DNA of 64,000 bases from Acinetobacter kookii (GTDB lineage: Bacteria > Pseudomonadota > Gammaproteobacteria > Pseudomonadales > Moraxellaceae), in assembly GCF_900096895.1 (NCBI RefSeq), contig NZ_FMYO01000009.1:55616-119615 (forward strand), read 5' to 3'. The translations under genes and the position numbers were made by a program. Positions 54,840-63,908 of this stretch are shown piece after piece. The notes below the pieces were generated by a model, which saw only the letters and a program-made list of their open reading frames with translations, searched no databases and had not been told where the DNA came from. The first letter of the stretch is position 1. Every line of letters begins with the position of its first letter.

Positions 54840-56285
54840 TTAAGAAGAACAGCTCACCATCACTTCAGGCACATCACTCGGCAAGGGGCCTAAATCTTCA
54901 GGCTGCTCTAAATCGGGTTGTTTAAGATAAGGTTGACTCAACAACTTAAACAGGCGCTCGACTTCGGAATAATCATCCCGTTCTGCCAGTTCAATGGCTT
55001 TCTGCGCCATGTGGTTGCGCAGAATATAGTGCGGATTGGCTTTCACCATTTCGGCATCCAGTGCATCGGTATCCTGATTCGCCCGAATGCTTTCATATTG
55101 AGCCAGGAAACTTTCAAACTGGCGACGATCGAGGCAATCATCTTTAATAGTTTCATATTGCTTATTCTGTAAACGAATAAAGCTTTGGGTGTAGTCCAGT
55201 TGCTCTGTTTGTAAAATTCGCAAGAATGCCATACCGCAATCAAAACTGTCTTTATGGAAACTTGGCAAGCCCATTTTCTGGCACAAACCAACCGTATAAT
55301 GTTCGAGGAAGGTCGGCTCAAAATGCTCTAAACATTTCGCCAAATCTTCTTTGAACTGTTCTTTTTCAGCAGGATCTTTTTTAAGCCGAATCAGGTTGTT
55401 CAGCCACATCCATAAATTCCAGTGCCCAATACTCGGTTGCTGCTGATAGGTGTAACGACCTTGGTAATCCGAGTGGTTGTTAATCCAGTTCGGACGGAAG
55501 CGCTCCATAAAGCCAAAGGGGCCAAAGTCGAGCGTTGAACCGGTGATATTCAGGTTATCGGTATTCATCACCCCATGTGCAAAACCCACCAGTTGCCATT
55601 TGGCAATCATCACCGCAGTACGCTGGATGACTTGAGTTGCAAAAGCCAAAACTGGCTGTTCAGCCTCCAGACATTCAGGGTAGTGCCATTCTATACATTT
55701 CTGTACAAAATCTTCTAAAAGGTCGGGCTGATATTGGTTGATCCATTCAAAATGACCCAAGCGGATATGACAGTCTGACGTACGCAGCATCATCGCGCCT
55801 GGTTCCAGTTTTTCCCGCTGTATGCCTTGGGTGGAAGAGGTAAAGCCGACGGCATTACTGGATGCAATGCCCAAAGCATTCAGTGCATGACCTGCCAGAT
55901 ATTCACGAATGACGGAACGCAATACCGCACGACCATCGCCCATACGAGAGTAGGGGGTTGAACCTGCGCCTTTTAAATGCAGGTCGATGGTTTGGCCATG
56001 TTTATCCAGAATTTGTCCAATCAGCAAACCACGACCATCACCCAGTTGTCCGGCCCATTGTCCGAACTGATGTCCAGCATAGACCATAGCCAAGGGTTCA
56101 AATTTGGCAAAGGTTTTTTGTCCACTACAGATTTCCACCCATTGAGCCTGGTCTTGTTCTGACCACTGTAATTCATCAGCCAGTGCTGCATTGAAATGAC
56201 CGGCTTTTGCTCCCTTTAAGGGAGCTGGCATTTGATGATGATAAAGCTTGGGATTGAGCGAAGGGTAGCGAGGATTAAATTGCAT
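54840..56285 (-). CDS. selO: Protein adenylyltransferase SelO (YdiU)
   Basis: 481 residues, the normal length. A pseudokinase fold enzyme that transfers AMP to Ser, Thr or Tyr of proteins and acts in oxidative stress. Visible are YAGHQFGQWAGQLGDGRG, the substrate-binding GAGSTPYSRMGDGRAVLRS, REYLAGHALNALGI, and the metal-binding FAHGVMNTDNLNITG and TLDFGPFGFM. The C-terminus ends in Val-Ser-Cys-Ser-Ser, the place of the redox Cys/Sec in the family. ATG 56285. Confidence 0.92.
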   Translation of the reverse strand: MQFNPRYPSLNPKLYHHQMPAPLKGAKAGHFNAALADELQWSEQDQAQWVEICSGQKTFAKFEPLAMVYAGHQFGQWAGQLGDGRGLLIGQILDKHGQTIDLHLKGAGSTPYSRMGDGRAVLRSVIREYLAGHALNALGIASSNAVGFTSSTQGIQREKLEPGAMMLRTSDCHIRLGHFEWINQYQPDLLEDFVQKCIEWHYPECLEAEQPVLAFATQVIQRTAVMIAKWQLVGFAHGVMNTDNLNITGSTLDFGPFGFMERFRPNWINNHSDYQGRYTYQQQPSIGHWNLWMWLNNLIRLKKDPAEKEQFKEDLAKCLEHFEPTFLEHYTVGLCQKMGLPSFHKDSFDCGMAFLRILQTEQLDYTQSFIRLQNKQYETIKDDCLDRRQFESFLAQYESIRANQDTDALDAEMVKANPHYILRNHMAQKAIELAERDDYSEVERLFKLLSQPYLKQPDLEQPEDLGPLPSDVPEVMVSCSS

Positions 56286-56344
56286 GGGACAATCTAAAAA
56301 TGGGAAGAGATGACATCACTATAGCAAATTTAAACGGCCAAAAT

Positions 56345-56372
56345 GAATAAAGCCCCAAGAATGGGGCTTTAT
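56345..56372 (-). terminator. Terminator after the desaturase gene
   Basis: Stem AAAGCCCCA with TGGGGCTTT, loop AGAA, about 15 bases after the desaturase stop on the minus strand. Confidence 0.85.
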
Positions 56373-56385
56373 ATTGAATCTGGTC

Positions 56386-57552
56386 TTATTCAGACACTGG
56401 ATTCTTTTTAATATTGCGCATCAAGATTTTCAAGGTATCACGATGATGAACAAGGCGTTGTTCAACCAGCTGGAAATCGACTTTAAGCTTGCTGTCGATT
56501 TGGTGAATCTTTTCAGCTACAGACGCTTTTTTCGCCTGAATTTCTTGCTCTTTCAACTTGGCCCAATCATTCAAGGTTTGGGTAAACGCTTCATATTCCT
56601 GAGCGATACGAAGTTTAGCCGTAGCCATATCTTCATTGACATTGTGGCCATACACTGCCAAATCCTGTTCTGCGTATTTAAAACGCATCGCCAATTCTGC
56701 TTTTTTAATATTAAAGCTTGGAATACGACGCAAGTTTTTAGCTAAGCCTACTTTTGAACATGACCAGATTAACCATTTTGTAGGGTCGTACTGCCACCAT
56801 TTCACCCCGTTACGGTAATCGTACTGGAAGATGTGGTGGTAGTTGTGATAACCCTCACCCCAGGTAGCAATGGCTAATACAAAATTGTCACGAGCAGTGT
56901 TTTCGTCAGTATAAGGACGTTTGCCCCACATGTGACACAGTGAGTTAATGAAGAAAGTCACGTGATGACTCAAGATCAGACGAAGTAAACCGCCCAATAA
57001 CACGACGCCCCACATGTCACCCACAGCCCAGCCTACAGTGGTCAGAATGACTGCGTGTACGGCAATCACCAGCGGAATGTAATATTTGTCCTGAAACATC
57101 ACCACCTTGTCATTTAACAGGTCAGGTGCGTTTTTATAGTTTGCTTCTGCTGCCGGATAGTTGCGTAGCATCCATCCAATATGTGCATACCAAAAGCCAT
57201 TATTAATTGAATATGGGTCTTTTTCGACATCATCTACATGACGGTGATGGGTACGGTGACCTGAAGCCCAGAACAAAATACTATTTTGAACGGCAAAAGT
57301 ACCCATAATCATTAAAATAATCTTTAATGGCAAGGTTGCTTCATAAGCACGGTGTGCCCATAAGCGATGATAACCCGCAGTAATCCCTAAACTGCTCATG
57401 CCGAGCAGTACAAATAAGCTGATCCATGCGCCTAAGCTAAAATCATGATGATAAGCATATAAAGGGATAGCGATTACAGCCACAATCGGTAAGAATACCA
57501 ATGCGAACACTGCAATCCAGTTAATTGGGGCTTTGGGTAAGGGAGCATTCAT
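56386..57552 (-). CDS. Membrane fatty-acid (acyl-CoA) desaturase with C-terminal helical extension
   Basis: 388 residues. Four hydrophobic segments and the three histidine boxes of membrane desaturases are present: HRLWAHR, HRTHHRHVD and EGYHNYHHIF, which bind the di-iron centre. It should make delta-9 unsaturated fatty acids. The last about 90 residues form a charged helix with many Glu, Lys and Gln, beyond the catalytic domain. ATG 57552 is chosen; a GTG four codons upstream is in frame. The gene is monocistronic. Confidence 0.87.
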   Translation of the reverse strand: MNAPLPKAPINWIAVFALVFLPIVAVIAIPLYAYHHDFSLGAWISLFVLLGMSSLGITAGYHRLWAHRAYEATLPLKIILMIMGTFAVQNSILFWASGHRTHHRHVDDVEKDPYSINNGFWYAHIGWMLRNYPAAEANYKNAPDLLNDKVVMFQDKYYIPLVIAVHAVILTTVGWAVGDMWGVVLLGGLLRLILSHHVTFFINSLCHMWGKRPYTDENTARDNFVLAIATWGEGYHNYHHIFQYDYRNGVKWWQYDPTKWLIWSCSKVGLAKNLRRIPSFNIKKAELAMRFKYAEQDLAVYGHNVNEDMATAKLRIAQEYEAFTQTLNDWAKLKEQEIQAKKASVAEKIHQIDSKLKVDFQLVEQRLVHHRDTLKILMRNIKKNPVSE

Positions 57553-57833
57553 CTCCAACAGCACTCCTAGAACCGTATAAGGTAAGGTATAAATGAATTC
57601 TTAATTCAATACAAATTATAGGGATTAAGACTTCTTCAATATTAGCATGAGCGAACAAATCTTCACTAGCATTATTCTACAGGTGTATTGTACTAAACAG
57701 TAACAGAATACAGAGAAGGGTTGATTGATTTTACCGAAGGTCAAAGCAGCTTCCGTGAATAGCAGCGATGTGAGTCATTTTTGAGTAAACAAATAGCTGA
57801 TTGAGTCACAAAAAGAGAGATAAAATTTTTTTG

Positions 57834-58544
57834 TTAAAGTTGTTCCAGCATCATTTTGGGAAAGTCGGTAATCAATCCGTCTATTCCCAAACTTTGCAGA
57901 TGCTTCGCACGCTCAACGTCATTGACGGTCCAGACACTGACTTTTAAATGGGCGTGTTGGGTGGCTTGAATCATCTCATCGGTTGCCAGCTGGTTCATCC
58001 AGCCAATTTGGCAGCAACCGAGTTCTAAAGCCTGTTCAAGGGCTTGGTATTTGATGTCATCTTCAACCAGTAAGCCACGTTTAAAGATGGAATACTGCTG
58101 TTTTAAAGCCTGATGGATTTTTAAATCGAAACTGGTGATGACCGCCGTTTGTTCATAACCGTGTAATTGTTTTTGTAACTCTACAACCAGTTTCTCAGCT
58201 TCCGTCATGGTTGCAACCGCTTTGACTTCAACTTCAATATGCTCAAAGTCATGAATCATGCTCAGGGTCTGGCGGAGTGTCGGAGTGAGCTGCTTTTCCC
58301 AATCCATCCAGATATGGGCCTGGTTATAAGCTGCAAGCTGGTGGCTGTTTAGGTCATAGAGTGCCTGATCTGCGCCAGTCGTTCTTAAAAAATTGTCATC
58401 GTGCATGATGATGAGTTCACCGTCTTTCAGCTGACGGACATCGAACTCTACCGCCCGAATCCCCAGATCATGAATATATTGAAAGCCACCGAGTGTGTTT
58501 TCAGGGGCTTCACCACGTGCGCCACGATGTCCGATGATGATCAT
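57834..58544 (-). CDS. Glycerophosphodiester phosphodiesterase (cytosolic UgpQ type)
   Basis: A 236-residue TIM-barrel enzyme with no signal peptide. The N-terminal IIGHRGARGEAPENTLGGF has the catalytic His and metal ligands. VEFDVRQLKDGELIIMHDD adds the Glu-x-Asp and second His, and the end SLGIDGLITDFP is typical. It cleaves glycerophosphodiesters to glycerol-3-phosphate and alcohol. ATG 58544. It is monocistronic, and about 270 bases separate it from the desaturase with nothing distinctive in between. Confidence 0.88.
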   Translation of the reverse strand: MIIIGHRGARGEAPENTLGGFQYIHDLGIRAVEFDVRQLKDGELIIMHDDNFLRTTGADQALYDLNSHQLAAYNQAHIWMDWEKQLTPTLRQTLSMIHDFEHIEVEVKAVATMTEAEKLVVELQKQLHGYEQTAVITSFDLKIHQALKQQYSIFKRGLLVEDDIKYQALEQALELGCCQIGWMNQLATDEMIQATQHAHLKVSVWTVNDVERAKHLQSLGIDGLITDFPKMMLEQL

Positions 58545-58648
58545 AATGAACTCTGTTTGATGGGATTTTTATCTAATTTTAAAAGTATAAGATGATCATG
58601 TGTTTATAGTGTATTGAAAAGTTAAATTAATTTGCGTAGAGGATTTTT

Positions 58649-58704
58649 GTTGGCTACAAGGTAAGTCCATTTACCTGTAGCCAACGGCGACATCCTTGTC
58701 GCCT
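58649..58704. repeat. Compound palindromic element
   Basis: First stem TTGGCTACAAGGTAA (58650-58664) with TTACCTGTAGCCAA (58671-58684), one bulged A. Directly after it is GGCGACA (58686-58692), TCCT, TGTCGCC (58697-58703). The second hairpin recurs at 63799. The element lies between two minus-strand genes and could act as their boundary. Confidence 0.6.
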
Positions 58705-58768
58705 AACGCGATAGCACTATCACGGCTTGGTTTTATTTATGAACAAGTGTATAAGTGGTTTAGAGGGA

Positions 58769-59347
58769 TTAAATCGTCTCATTAATATTCTTTTGCCACA
58801 GCACTTCAGATCCGCCTTCAGCACGTTGCAAGGTACGCGAGGCCACAAATAGCCAGTCGGACAGGCGATTGAGCAATTGTAGCGAGTTGGCCTGAATGTT
58901 CTGGTCACGGCTATGTACAGACATCACACTGCGTTCGGCACGACGGCACACGGCACGGGCCTGATGGGCATAACTGCAAGCTAAAGTTCCGGCAGGTAAT
59001 ATGAAGTCTTTCAGCATCGGCAAAGCTTCGTTCATACGGTCAATGTCATTTTCCAAAAACTCGATGGAAACGGCTTGAACCAGGTTGAAGTTTGGAATGC
59101 AGACTTCTCCGCCTAAATCGAATAACCAGTGCTGAATCAGGCTTAAGGATTTATCCCAGCTGGTCTTGTCTGCAATGGTACTGACCGCAATTTGTGAGCG
59201 AAGCATGCCAATACAGGCATTCAGCTCATCCACATCGCCTAGTGCAGTAATACGCAAGTCGTCTTTGGCAACGCGTGAACCATCACCGAGTCCAGTTGTG
59301 CCTGAGTCGCCGGTACGGGTATAAATTTTACTTAAACGGTGGCCCAT
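58769..59347 (-). CDS. Cob(I)yrinic acid/cobalamin adenosyltransferase, PduO type
   Basis: A 192-residue cytosolic enzyme that attaches adenosine from ATP to cobalt of cob(I)alamin. The ATP-binding N-terminus KIYTRTGDSGTTGLGDGSRV is diagnostic. LGDVDELNACIGMLRSQI and the C-terminal ARAVCRRAERSV and LNRLSDWLFVASR follow. ATG 59347 has AGGAA upstream; the frame extends 18 codons further without conservation. The B12 receptor gene lies upstream on the same strand, so cobalamin uptake and activation are neighbours. Confidence 0.92.
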   Translation of the reverse strand: MGHRLSKIYTRTGDSGTTGLGDGSRVAKDDLRITALGDVDELNACIGMLRSQIAVSTIADKTSWDKSLSLIQHWLFDLGGEVCIPNFNLVQAVSIEFLENDIDRMNEALPMLKDFILPAGTLACSYAHQARAVCRRAERSVMSVHSRDQNIQANSLQLLNRLSDWLFVASRTLQRAEGGSEVLWQKNINETI

Positions 59348-59458
59348 ATGTATTCCTTGAATTTTTAACCAATACAATAGACTTCTTTCATAATTGTTCA
59401 AACCCTCTTTATTTTTCTCCCATAGGAAGAAATAAAGGGAATTTATGAAAAGAAGACT

Positions 59459-59495
59459 AATAAAAAAGGATAATGTCGGTCATAACATTATCCAT
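59459..59495 (-). terminator. Terminator after btuB
   Basis: Stem GGATAATGT with ACATTATCC on the minus strand, followed by TTTTTTATT. It follows the btuB stop by about 40 bases, so the downstream adenosyltransferase gene may have its own promoter. Confidence 0.82.
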
Positions 59496-59532
59496 AAACT
59501 GCGCTGTTTTAAAGTTTTTTGTTGTTGAGAGC

Positions 59533-61398
59533 CTAGTATTTGAAGGTTACACCGGCAGAAGCTAAACGGCCACCGTTGATGTAGTAAATATCTTGACCCC
59601 ATTGAGATGCTGAGGCTGTCTTATATTCAACATCACCAATATTTTGGATATTGGTAAATAATTTTACATTTGGGCTGATATTCCAATATGCATTCACATC
59701 AATAGTTGCATAACCTGAAACACCTGATCCATTTTTAGGTCTAGATTTAGCTGAAAGTGACGTGCTTATTCCATATACTTCATTTTGCAGACCTGTTGTT
59801 AATGTCAGACTTTGACGAGGACGGCGATTTAAATCAGTGTCTGTAGCTTTATCTTTTGGTTGTACATAAGCGTAACCTAAATCCCAAAATAGCTCGTCTT
59901 TAGCCCAATTAAAATTTAGTTCCCCCCCAGTAAAAGTCGCTTCCTTTACATTGAAGTTTTTACCATTTTGCCAAGTAATTAAATTATCAACCTCATTACG
60001 GTATACCGATAAGCCAAGGGTTAATTGATCTGTAATAATCTGATCCAAACCAATTTCATAAGAAACACTTTCTTCTGGCTTTAAATCTGGATTACCACCC
60101 CAGCTCAATGCGTATAAGTCATTATTGGTGGGAGCTCTAAACGCTGTGCCGATATTGCTATAAACACTAGTTTGAGGATGAAGTTTATAACGCGCAGCAA
60201 GTTGACCTACAGTATGTGTACCAAAAGTTTCATGATCTTCTACACGAAGTCCAGCCTGAGTATGTAGTTTGTCAGATTGGTATTGGTGTTGAATAAAGTA
60301 GCCTAGACTTGCGACATCTTTTAGATAGTCCACACCATAAGGAGCGCTACCAGAAAGTACATCAGACTCAATATTTTTGTGTGCAACACCCACTAAAATA
60401 TTTTGTGATGGAGTAAATTGCCATTTGCTATAAAGTTCAGCTTCTTGGGTCTTGTTATAGATTGCATCTTGAGATTCATTTTGTTCAAGATCATCTTTAA
60501 ATTGTGATAAACGTGTATGGACTGAAATATCATCATTGATATTTACACGGCCTTTTAAGTTAATGATCTCGTTTTTAAAATCTTGAGTGACATTTTTGAC
60601 ACCTGTGTATGTATCATTATCAGTAATATATTGAGATTGGCCATCATTTGCTGAGTAATCTAAAGATAGAGCATATAGTTTTTTCTCTATGCCTAATTTT
60701 GTGCTAAAACCTTTTTGATCATAATTACCCGTTTTTATTTCAGAATCTTTTAAATTTGTGACTTGTGTACCATCGGATTCTAAATGTTGGCCTCGAATTT
60801 GTGCATAAAAACCATCTTCAGCTAAGTCAGCACCTAAAACAGCTTTATAGGTATTATGTTCGCCTATTTCACCAGTGAGAAAAGCACCTGTTTTTTCAGG
60901 TGTTTTAGAAATAAGCTGAACTACACCGCCAATAGCATCTGTACCATAAAGAACAGATGCGGGACCTTTTAGTACTTCAATTTGCTTAATGTCGGTAGTA
61001 TCAATAAATGAAAGGGAAGCAGAGCCAGCAGACCCGGTATTGAGACGAATTCCATCACGAAGTACCAGCGTATGGGTTGAGTTTGTGCCACGTGTAAAAA
61101 TTGAAGCAGCTTGACCATAACCTCCATACTGCATCATATCGATGGAAGCATCACTCATGAGTAAGTGAGGTAATTCGGCGATAGGAGATTGCTCTACAAT
61201 TTGTGGTTCGATAATTGAAATACGTGCTGGTACATCTTTAATCTTTTCTTCAGAACGTGTTGCTGTTACTACAAGTGTGTCTAAAGCAGCATTCACGGTA
61301 TGTTGATCTTGAGATTCAGCTGCAAACGCTGAAGTTGAAAAACCCATTGCAATAGCAATTGCGCCCACTAAAGCAGTAGGCTGAAAAAGAGATGACAT
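59533..61398 (-). CDS. btuB: TonB-dependent vitamin B12 receptor BtuB
   Basis: A 621-residue outer-membrane barrel. The signal peptide is cleaved near Ala-Phe-Ala-Ala. TonB box DTLVVTATR, as in enteric BtuB, is followed by a plug domain (DASIDMMQYGGYGQAASIFT, VLKGPASVLYGTDAIGGVVQ) and a barrel ending in Phe-Lys-Tyr. ATG 61398 follows GGAG at 8 bases; the frame extends six codons. The cobalamin riboswitch in its leader makes the assignment firm. Confidence 0.93.
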   Translation of the reverse strand: MSSLFQPTALVGAIAIAMGFSTSAFAAESQDQHTVNAALDTLVVTATRSEEKIKDVPARISIIEPQIVEQSPIAELPHLLMSDASIDMMQYGGYGQAASIFTRGTNSTHTLVLRDGIRLNTGSAGSASLSFIDTTDIKQIEVLKGPASVLYGTDAIGGVVQLISKTPEKTGAFLTGEIGEHNTYKAVLGADLAEDGFYAQIRGQHLESDGTQVTNLKDSEIKTGNYDQKGFSTKLGIEKKLYALSLDYSANDGQSQYITDNDTYTGVKNVTQDFKNEIINLKGRVNINDDISVHTRLSQFKDDLEQNESQDAIYNKTQEAELYSKWQFTPSQNILVGVAHKNIESDVLSGSAPYGVDYLKDVASLGYFIQHQYQSDKLHTQAGLRVEDHETFGTHTVGQLAARYKLHPQTSVYSNIGTAFRAPTNNDLYALSWGGNPDLKPEESVSYEIGLDQIITDQLTLGLSVYRNEVDNLITWQNGKNFNVKEATFTGGELNFNWAKDELFWDLGYAYVQPKDKATDTDLNRRPRQSLTLTTGLQNEVYGISTSLSAKSRPKNGSGVSGYATIDVNAYWNISPNVKLFTNIQNIGDVEYKTASASQWGQDIYYINGGRLASAGVTFKY

Positions 61399-61448
61399 GT
61401 TTTGCGCTCCATACATTCACCCCACGTGAATGACTGAGTTAAAGAACA

Positions 61449-61627
61449 CAACAAGCAGGTATCCGGACTTAAATGCACATGCATCTGCATGCTACATATC
61501 CACCTTCCCACATTAACATGCAGTGGTGTAAATCAACTGATTTATAAAGATATGCTTTTCATTTTACCGTTGCGGGGGCAGTGTTGGATTTGCACCAACT
61601 TCCCTAAAGCCTAAGCTTGACTTGTTG
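61449..61627 (-). ncRNA. Cobalamin riboswitch in the btuB leader
   Basis: Minus-strand reading. P1 is CTTGTTG-type pairing of 61449-61455 with 61621-61627 (7 bp). The conserved core GGTGCAAATCCAACACTGCC then CCCGCAACGGTAA is at about 61565-61600, and AGTCCGGATACCTGC is at about 61455-61470. These are the invariant parts of the B12 aptamer. Ligand binding should repress btuB when cobalamin is sufficient. The rest of the 380-base gap upstream of btuB holds the trpF promoter side and nothing else clear. Confidence 0.93.
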
Positions 61628-61794
61628 CAAGATGCGCGCAGTATAAGGTCTGCATATCATTTAAACAATATTGATGAAGAATAATCAGGATGAACTTTAC
61701 TCAAGCTAAAAAAATTGCATTACAATGATTCGCCCCAATCTATCTGTTTAGAGCAAAAATTGGGTTTTAGTTGAGCCAGATTAGAGCCAAAAAC

Positions 61795-62436
61795 ATGCGA
61801 ACCCGTGCCAAAATTTGTGGAATTACCCGTGTTGACGACGTACATGCTGTGGTGAACAGCGGTGCAGATGCAATTGGTTTTGTGTTTTATCCACCCAGTC
61901 CACGCAGTGTGACCAAAGAGCAAGCGAAAGAACTGATCCAGCATGTACCTGCCTATGTGCAAACAGTGGGTTTATTTGTCAATGCATCTGCGGATGACAT
62001 TCAACACGTTTTAAAAGATGTGCCCTTGGATATGCTGCAATTTCATGGTGATGAAACACCTGAACAATGTCAGGAAATTGCAGCGCAAGTGGGCCGCCGC
62101 TGGTACAAAGCCATCCAGGTGAAACCGGGTTTAGATATTCAAGCCGAAATTCAAGATTATCAGGATGCAGGGGCAAGTGCTGTGCTGTTAGATGCCTGGC
62201 ATCCAGATTTAAAAGGGGGCACCGGGCATAGCTTTGACTGGAGCACTTTTCCAAAATTAAATATTCCGCTCATCTTGGCAGGGGGCTTAAACCCTGACAA
62301 TATCGAGCAGGCAATTCTCACCACACAAGCCTATGCTGTGGATGTGAGTGGCGGTGTCGAGTCCGCAAAAGGTATAAAAGACCAACAACTCATCGAACGC
62401 TTTATGCAAGGAGTCCTACGTGGATCAGCAAAATAA
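61795..62436 (+). CDS. trpF: Phosphoribosylanthranilate isomerase
   Basis: A 213-residue TIM-barrel enzyme, third step of tryptophan synthesis. The N-terminal Cys in [13 protein letters not shown] is the catalytic Cys; [36 protein letters not shown] (with the catalytic Asp region) and [13 protein letters not shown] follow. ATG 61795 is the standard start; a TTG eight codons upstream is in frame. The stop lies 17 bases inside the trpB start, so the pair is coupled. Confidence 0.95.
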   Translation: MRTRAKICGITRVDDVHAVVNSGADAIGFVFYPPSPRSVTKEQAKELIQHVPAYVQTVGLFVNASADDIQHVLKDVPLDMLQFHGDETPEQCQEIAAQVGRRWYKAIQVKPGLDIQAEIQDYQDAGASAVLLDAWHPDLKGGTGHSFDWSTFPKLNIPLILAGGLNPDNIEQAILTTQAYAVDVSGGVESAKGIKDQQLIERFMQGVLRGSAK

Positions 62437-63649
62437 TGTGATTGACTATACCCAATTCCCTGATGCAAAAGGGCATTTCGGTATCCATGGCGGACGTTTT
62501 GTGTCAGAAACCCTGATGGCAGCTCTAGAAGATCTAGAAAAGCTGTATTTCCGTATGAAAAATGACGAACAGTTTCTGGCAGAATTCGACCGTGATCTCG
62601 CCTATTATGTAGGTCGTCCTAGTCCTTTATATTATGCTGAGCGATGGTCAAAAGAGTTGGGTGGTGCGCAAATTTACTTAAAACGTGAAGACCTGAACCA
62701 TACCGGCTCACATAAAATCAACAATACCATTGGTCAGGCACTGCTGGCTAAACTTTCCGGTAAGAAACGTATTATTGCAGAAACAGGTGCAGGTCAGCAC
62801 GGCGTGGCAACCGCGACGATTGCGGCGCGTTTAGGTCTGGAATGTGTGGTGTTCATGGGCGCTGAAGACGTGAAACGTCAAGCCATGAACGTCTATCGTA
62901 TGCGTCTGCTCGGTGCAACGGTTGTGCCGGTAGAAAGCGGTTCAAAAACATTGAAAGATGCCATGAATGAAGCCATGCGTGACTGGGTAACCAATGTTGA
63001 TTCAACCTATTATGTGATTGGTACGGTGGCCGGTCCTCATCCATATCCGCAACTGGTTCGTGATTTCCAGTCGATCATTGGCCGTGAAGCACGCCGCCAG
63101 ATTCAGGAACAGGCAGGCCGCTTGCCAGATGCACTTGTGGCATGTGTGGGTGGTGGTTCGAATGCAATGGGCTTGTTCTATCCATTCCTCAATGACCAAG
63201 ACGTGAAAATGTATGGTGTGGAAGCAGCTGGTTTGGGGATTGAAACCGGTAAGCACTCTGCGCCGTTAAATGCCGGTCATGTCGGCGTATTGCATGGTAA
63301 CCGTACCTACCTGATGTCAGATGAGCAAGGCCAGATTATTGAAACGCATTCCATTTCTGCCGGTCTGGATTATCCGGGTGTTGGGCCTGAACACAGTTTC
63401 TTGAAAGATATGCACCGTGTTGAATATGTGCCGATCAAGGACACAGAGGCACTGCAAGGTTTCCGTGATTTAACCCAGATTGAAGGCATTATTCCGGCAC
63501 TGGAAAGTTCACATGCGATGGCTTACGTGACCAAACTTGCGCCTACCATGTCTAAAGATCAAATCATTATTGCAACGGTTTCAGGCCGTGGTGATAAGGA
63601 CTTGATGACTGTGGCGCGTATTGATGGCGTGGAAATGGTAGAGATGTAA
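62420..63649 (+). CDS. trpB: Tryptophan synthase beta chain
   Basis: A 409-residue PLP enzyme joining indole and serine. The PLP lysine is in [18 protein letters not shown], the substrate loop in [17 protein letters not shown], and the phosphate loop in [15 protein letters not shown]. It starts with GTG 62420 preceded by AAGGAG, overlapping trpF by 17 bases. trpA is not in the window; the downstream sequence is repeats up to the edge. Confidence 0.96.
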   Translation: MDQQNNVIDYTQFPDAKGHFGIHGGRFVSETLMAALEDLEKLYFRMKNDEQFLAEFDRDLAYYVGRPSPLYYAERWSKELGGAQIYLKREDLNHTGSHKINNTIGQALLAKLSGKKRIIAETGAGQHGVATATIAARLGLECVVFMGAEDVKRQAMNVYRMRLLGATVVPVESGSKTLKDAMNEAMRDWVTNVDSTYYVIGTVAGPHPYPQLVRDFQSIIGREARRQIQEQAGRLPDALVACVGGGSNAMGLFYPFLNDQDVKMYGVEAAGLGIETGKHSAPLNAGHVGVLHGNRTYLMSDEQGQIIETHSISAGLDYPGVGPEHSFLKDMHRVEYVPIKDTEALQGFRDLTQIEGIIPALESSHAMAYVTKLAPTMSKDQIIIATVSGRGDKDLMTVARIDGVEMVEM

Positions 63650-63712
63650 AACATCTCCCTCATCCTCTTGAAGAAAGAGGGAATAGCCCTCCTTTGCAAA
63701 AAGAGGGTTGGG
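63649..63712. repeat. Compound hairpin repeat, copy 3
   Basis: Two stems like copy 1: CTCCCTC flank, CCTCTT with AAGAGGG, then CCCTC with GAGGG around TTTGCAAAAA, ending TTGGGTG. It sits directly after trpB. Confidence 0.65.
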
Positions 63713-63719
63713 TGAATTG

Positions 63720-63756
63720 AAAAATCGCATTCAAGTCATTGGATGCGATTTTTTCA
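63720..63756 (+). terminator. Terminator after trpB
   Basis: Stem AAAAATCGCAT (63721-63731) with ATGCGATTTTT (63744-63754), and a T-run. It is the strongest hairpin after the gene. Confidence 0.82.
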
Positions 63757-63798
63757 ACTCCGCAACTAAGTTTTCCTGAAATTTGAATCGTGAATAGA

Positions 63799-63814
63799 CG
63801 ACATCCCTGTCGCC
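63799..63814. repeat. Short hairpin related to 58686-58703
   Basis: CGACA (63799-63803), TCCC, TGTCG (63808-63812), differing from the 58686 copy by one loop base and the outermost pairs. Confidence 0.5.
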
Positions 63815-63864
63815 AGCGCGTATCATATTGAGATGTAATAATTATTCTCCTAACTAACTTTTGT

Positions 63865-63908
63865 CATGTAAAGTTCCCCCTCCTTTGAAAAAGGAGGGGT
63901 TAGGGCAG
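63865..63908. repeat. Compound hairpin repeat, copy 4 (partial)
   Basis: CCCCCTCCTTT with AAAGGAGGGG around GAA, followed by TTAGGG. A shorter variant of copy 3 near the window end; the remaining bases to 64000 show no gene. Confidence 0.6.
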
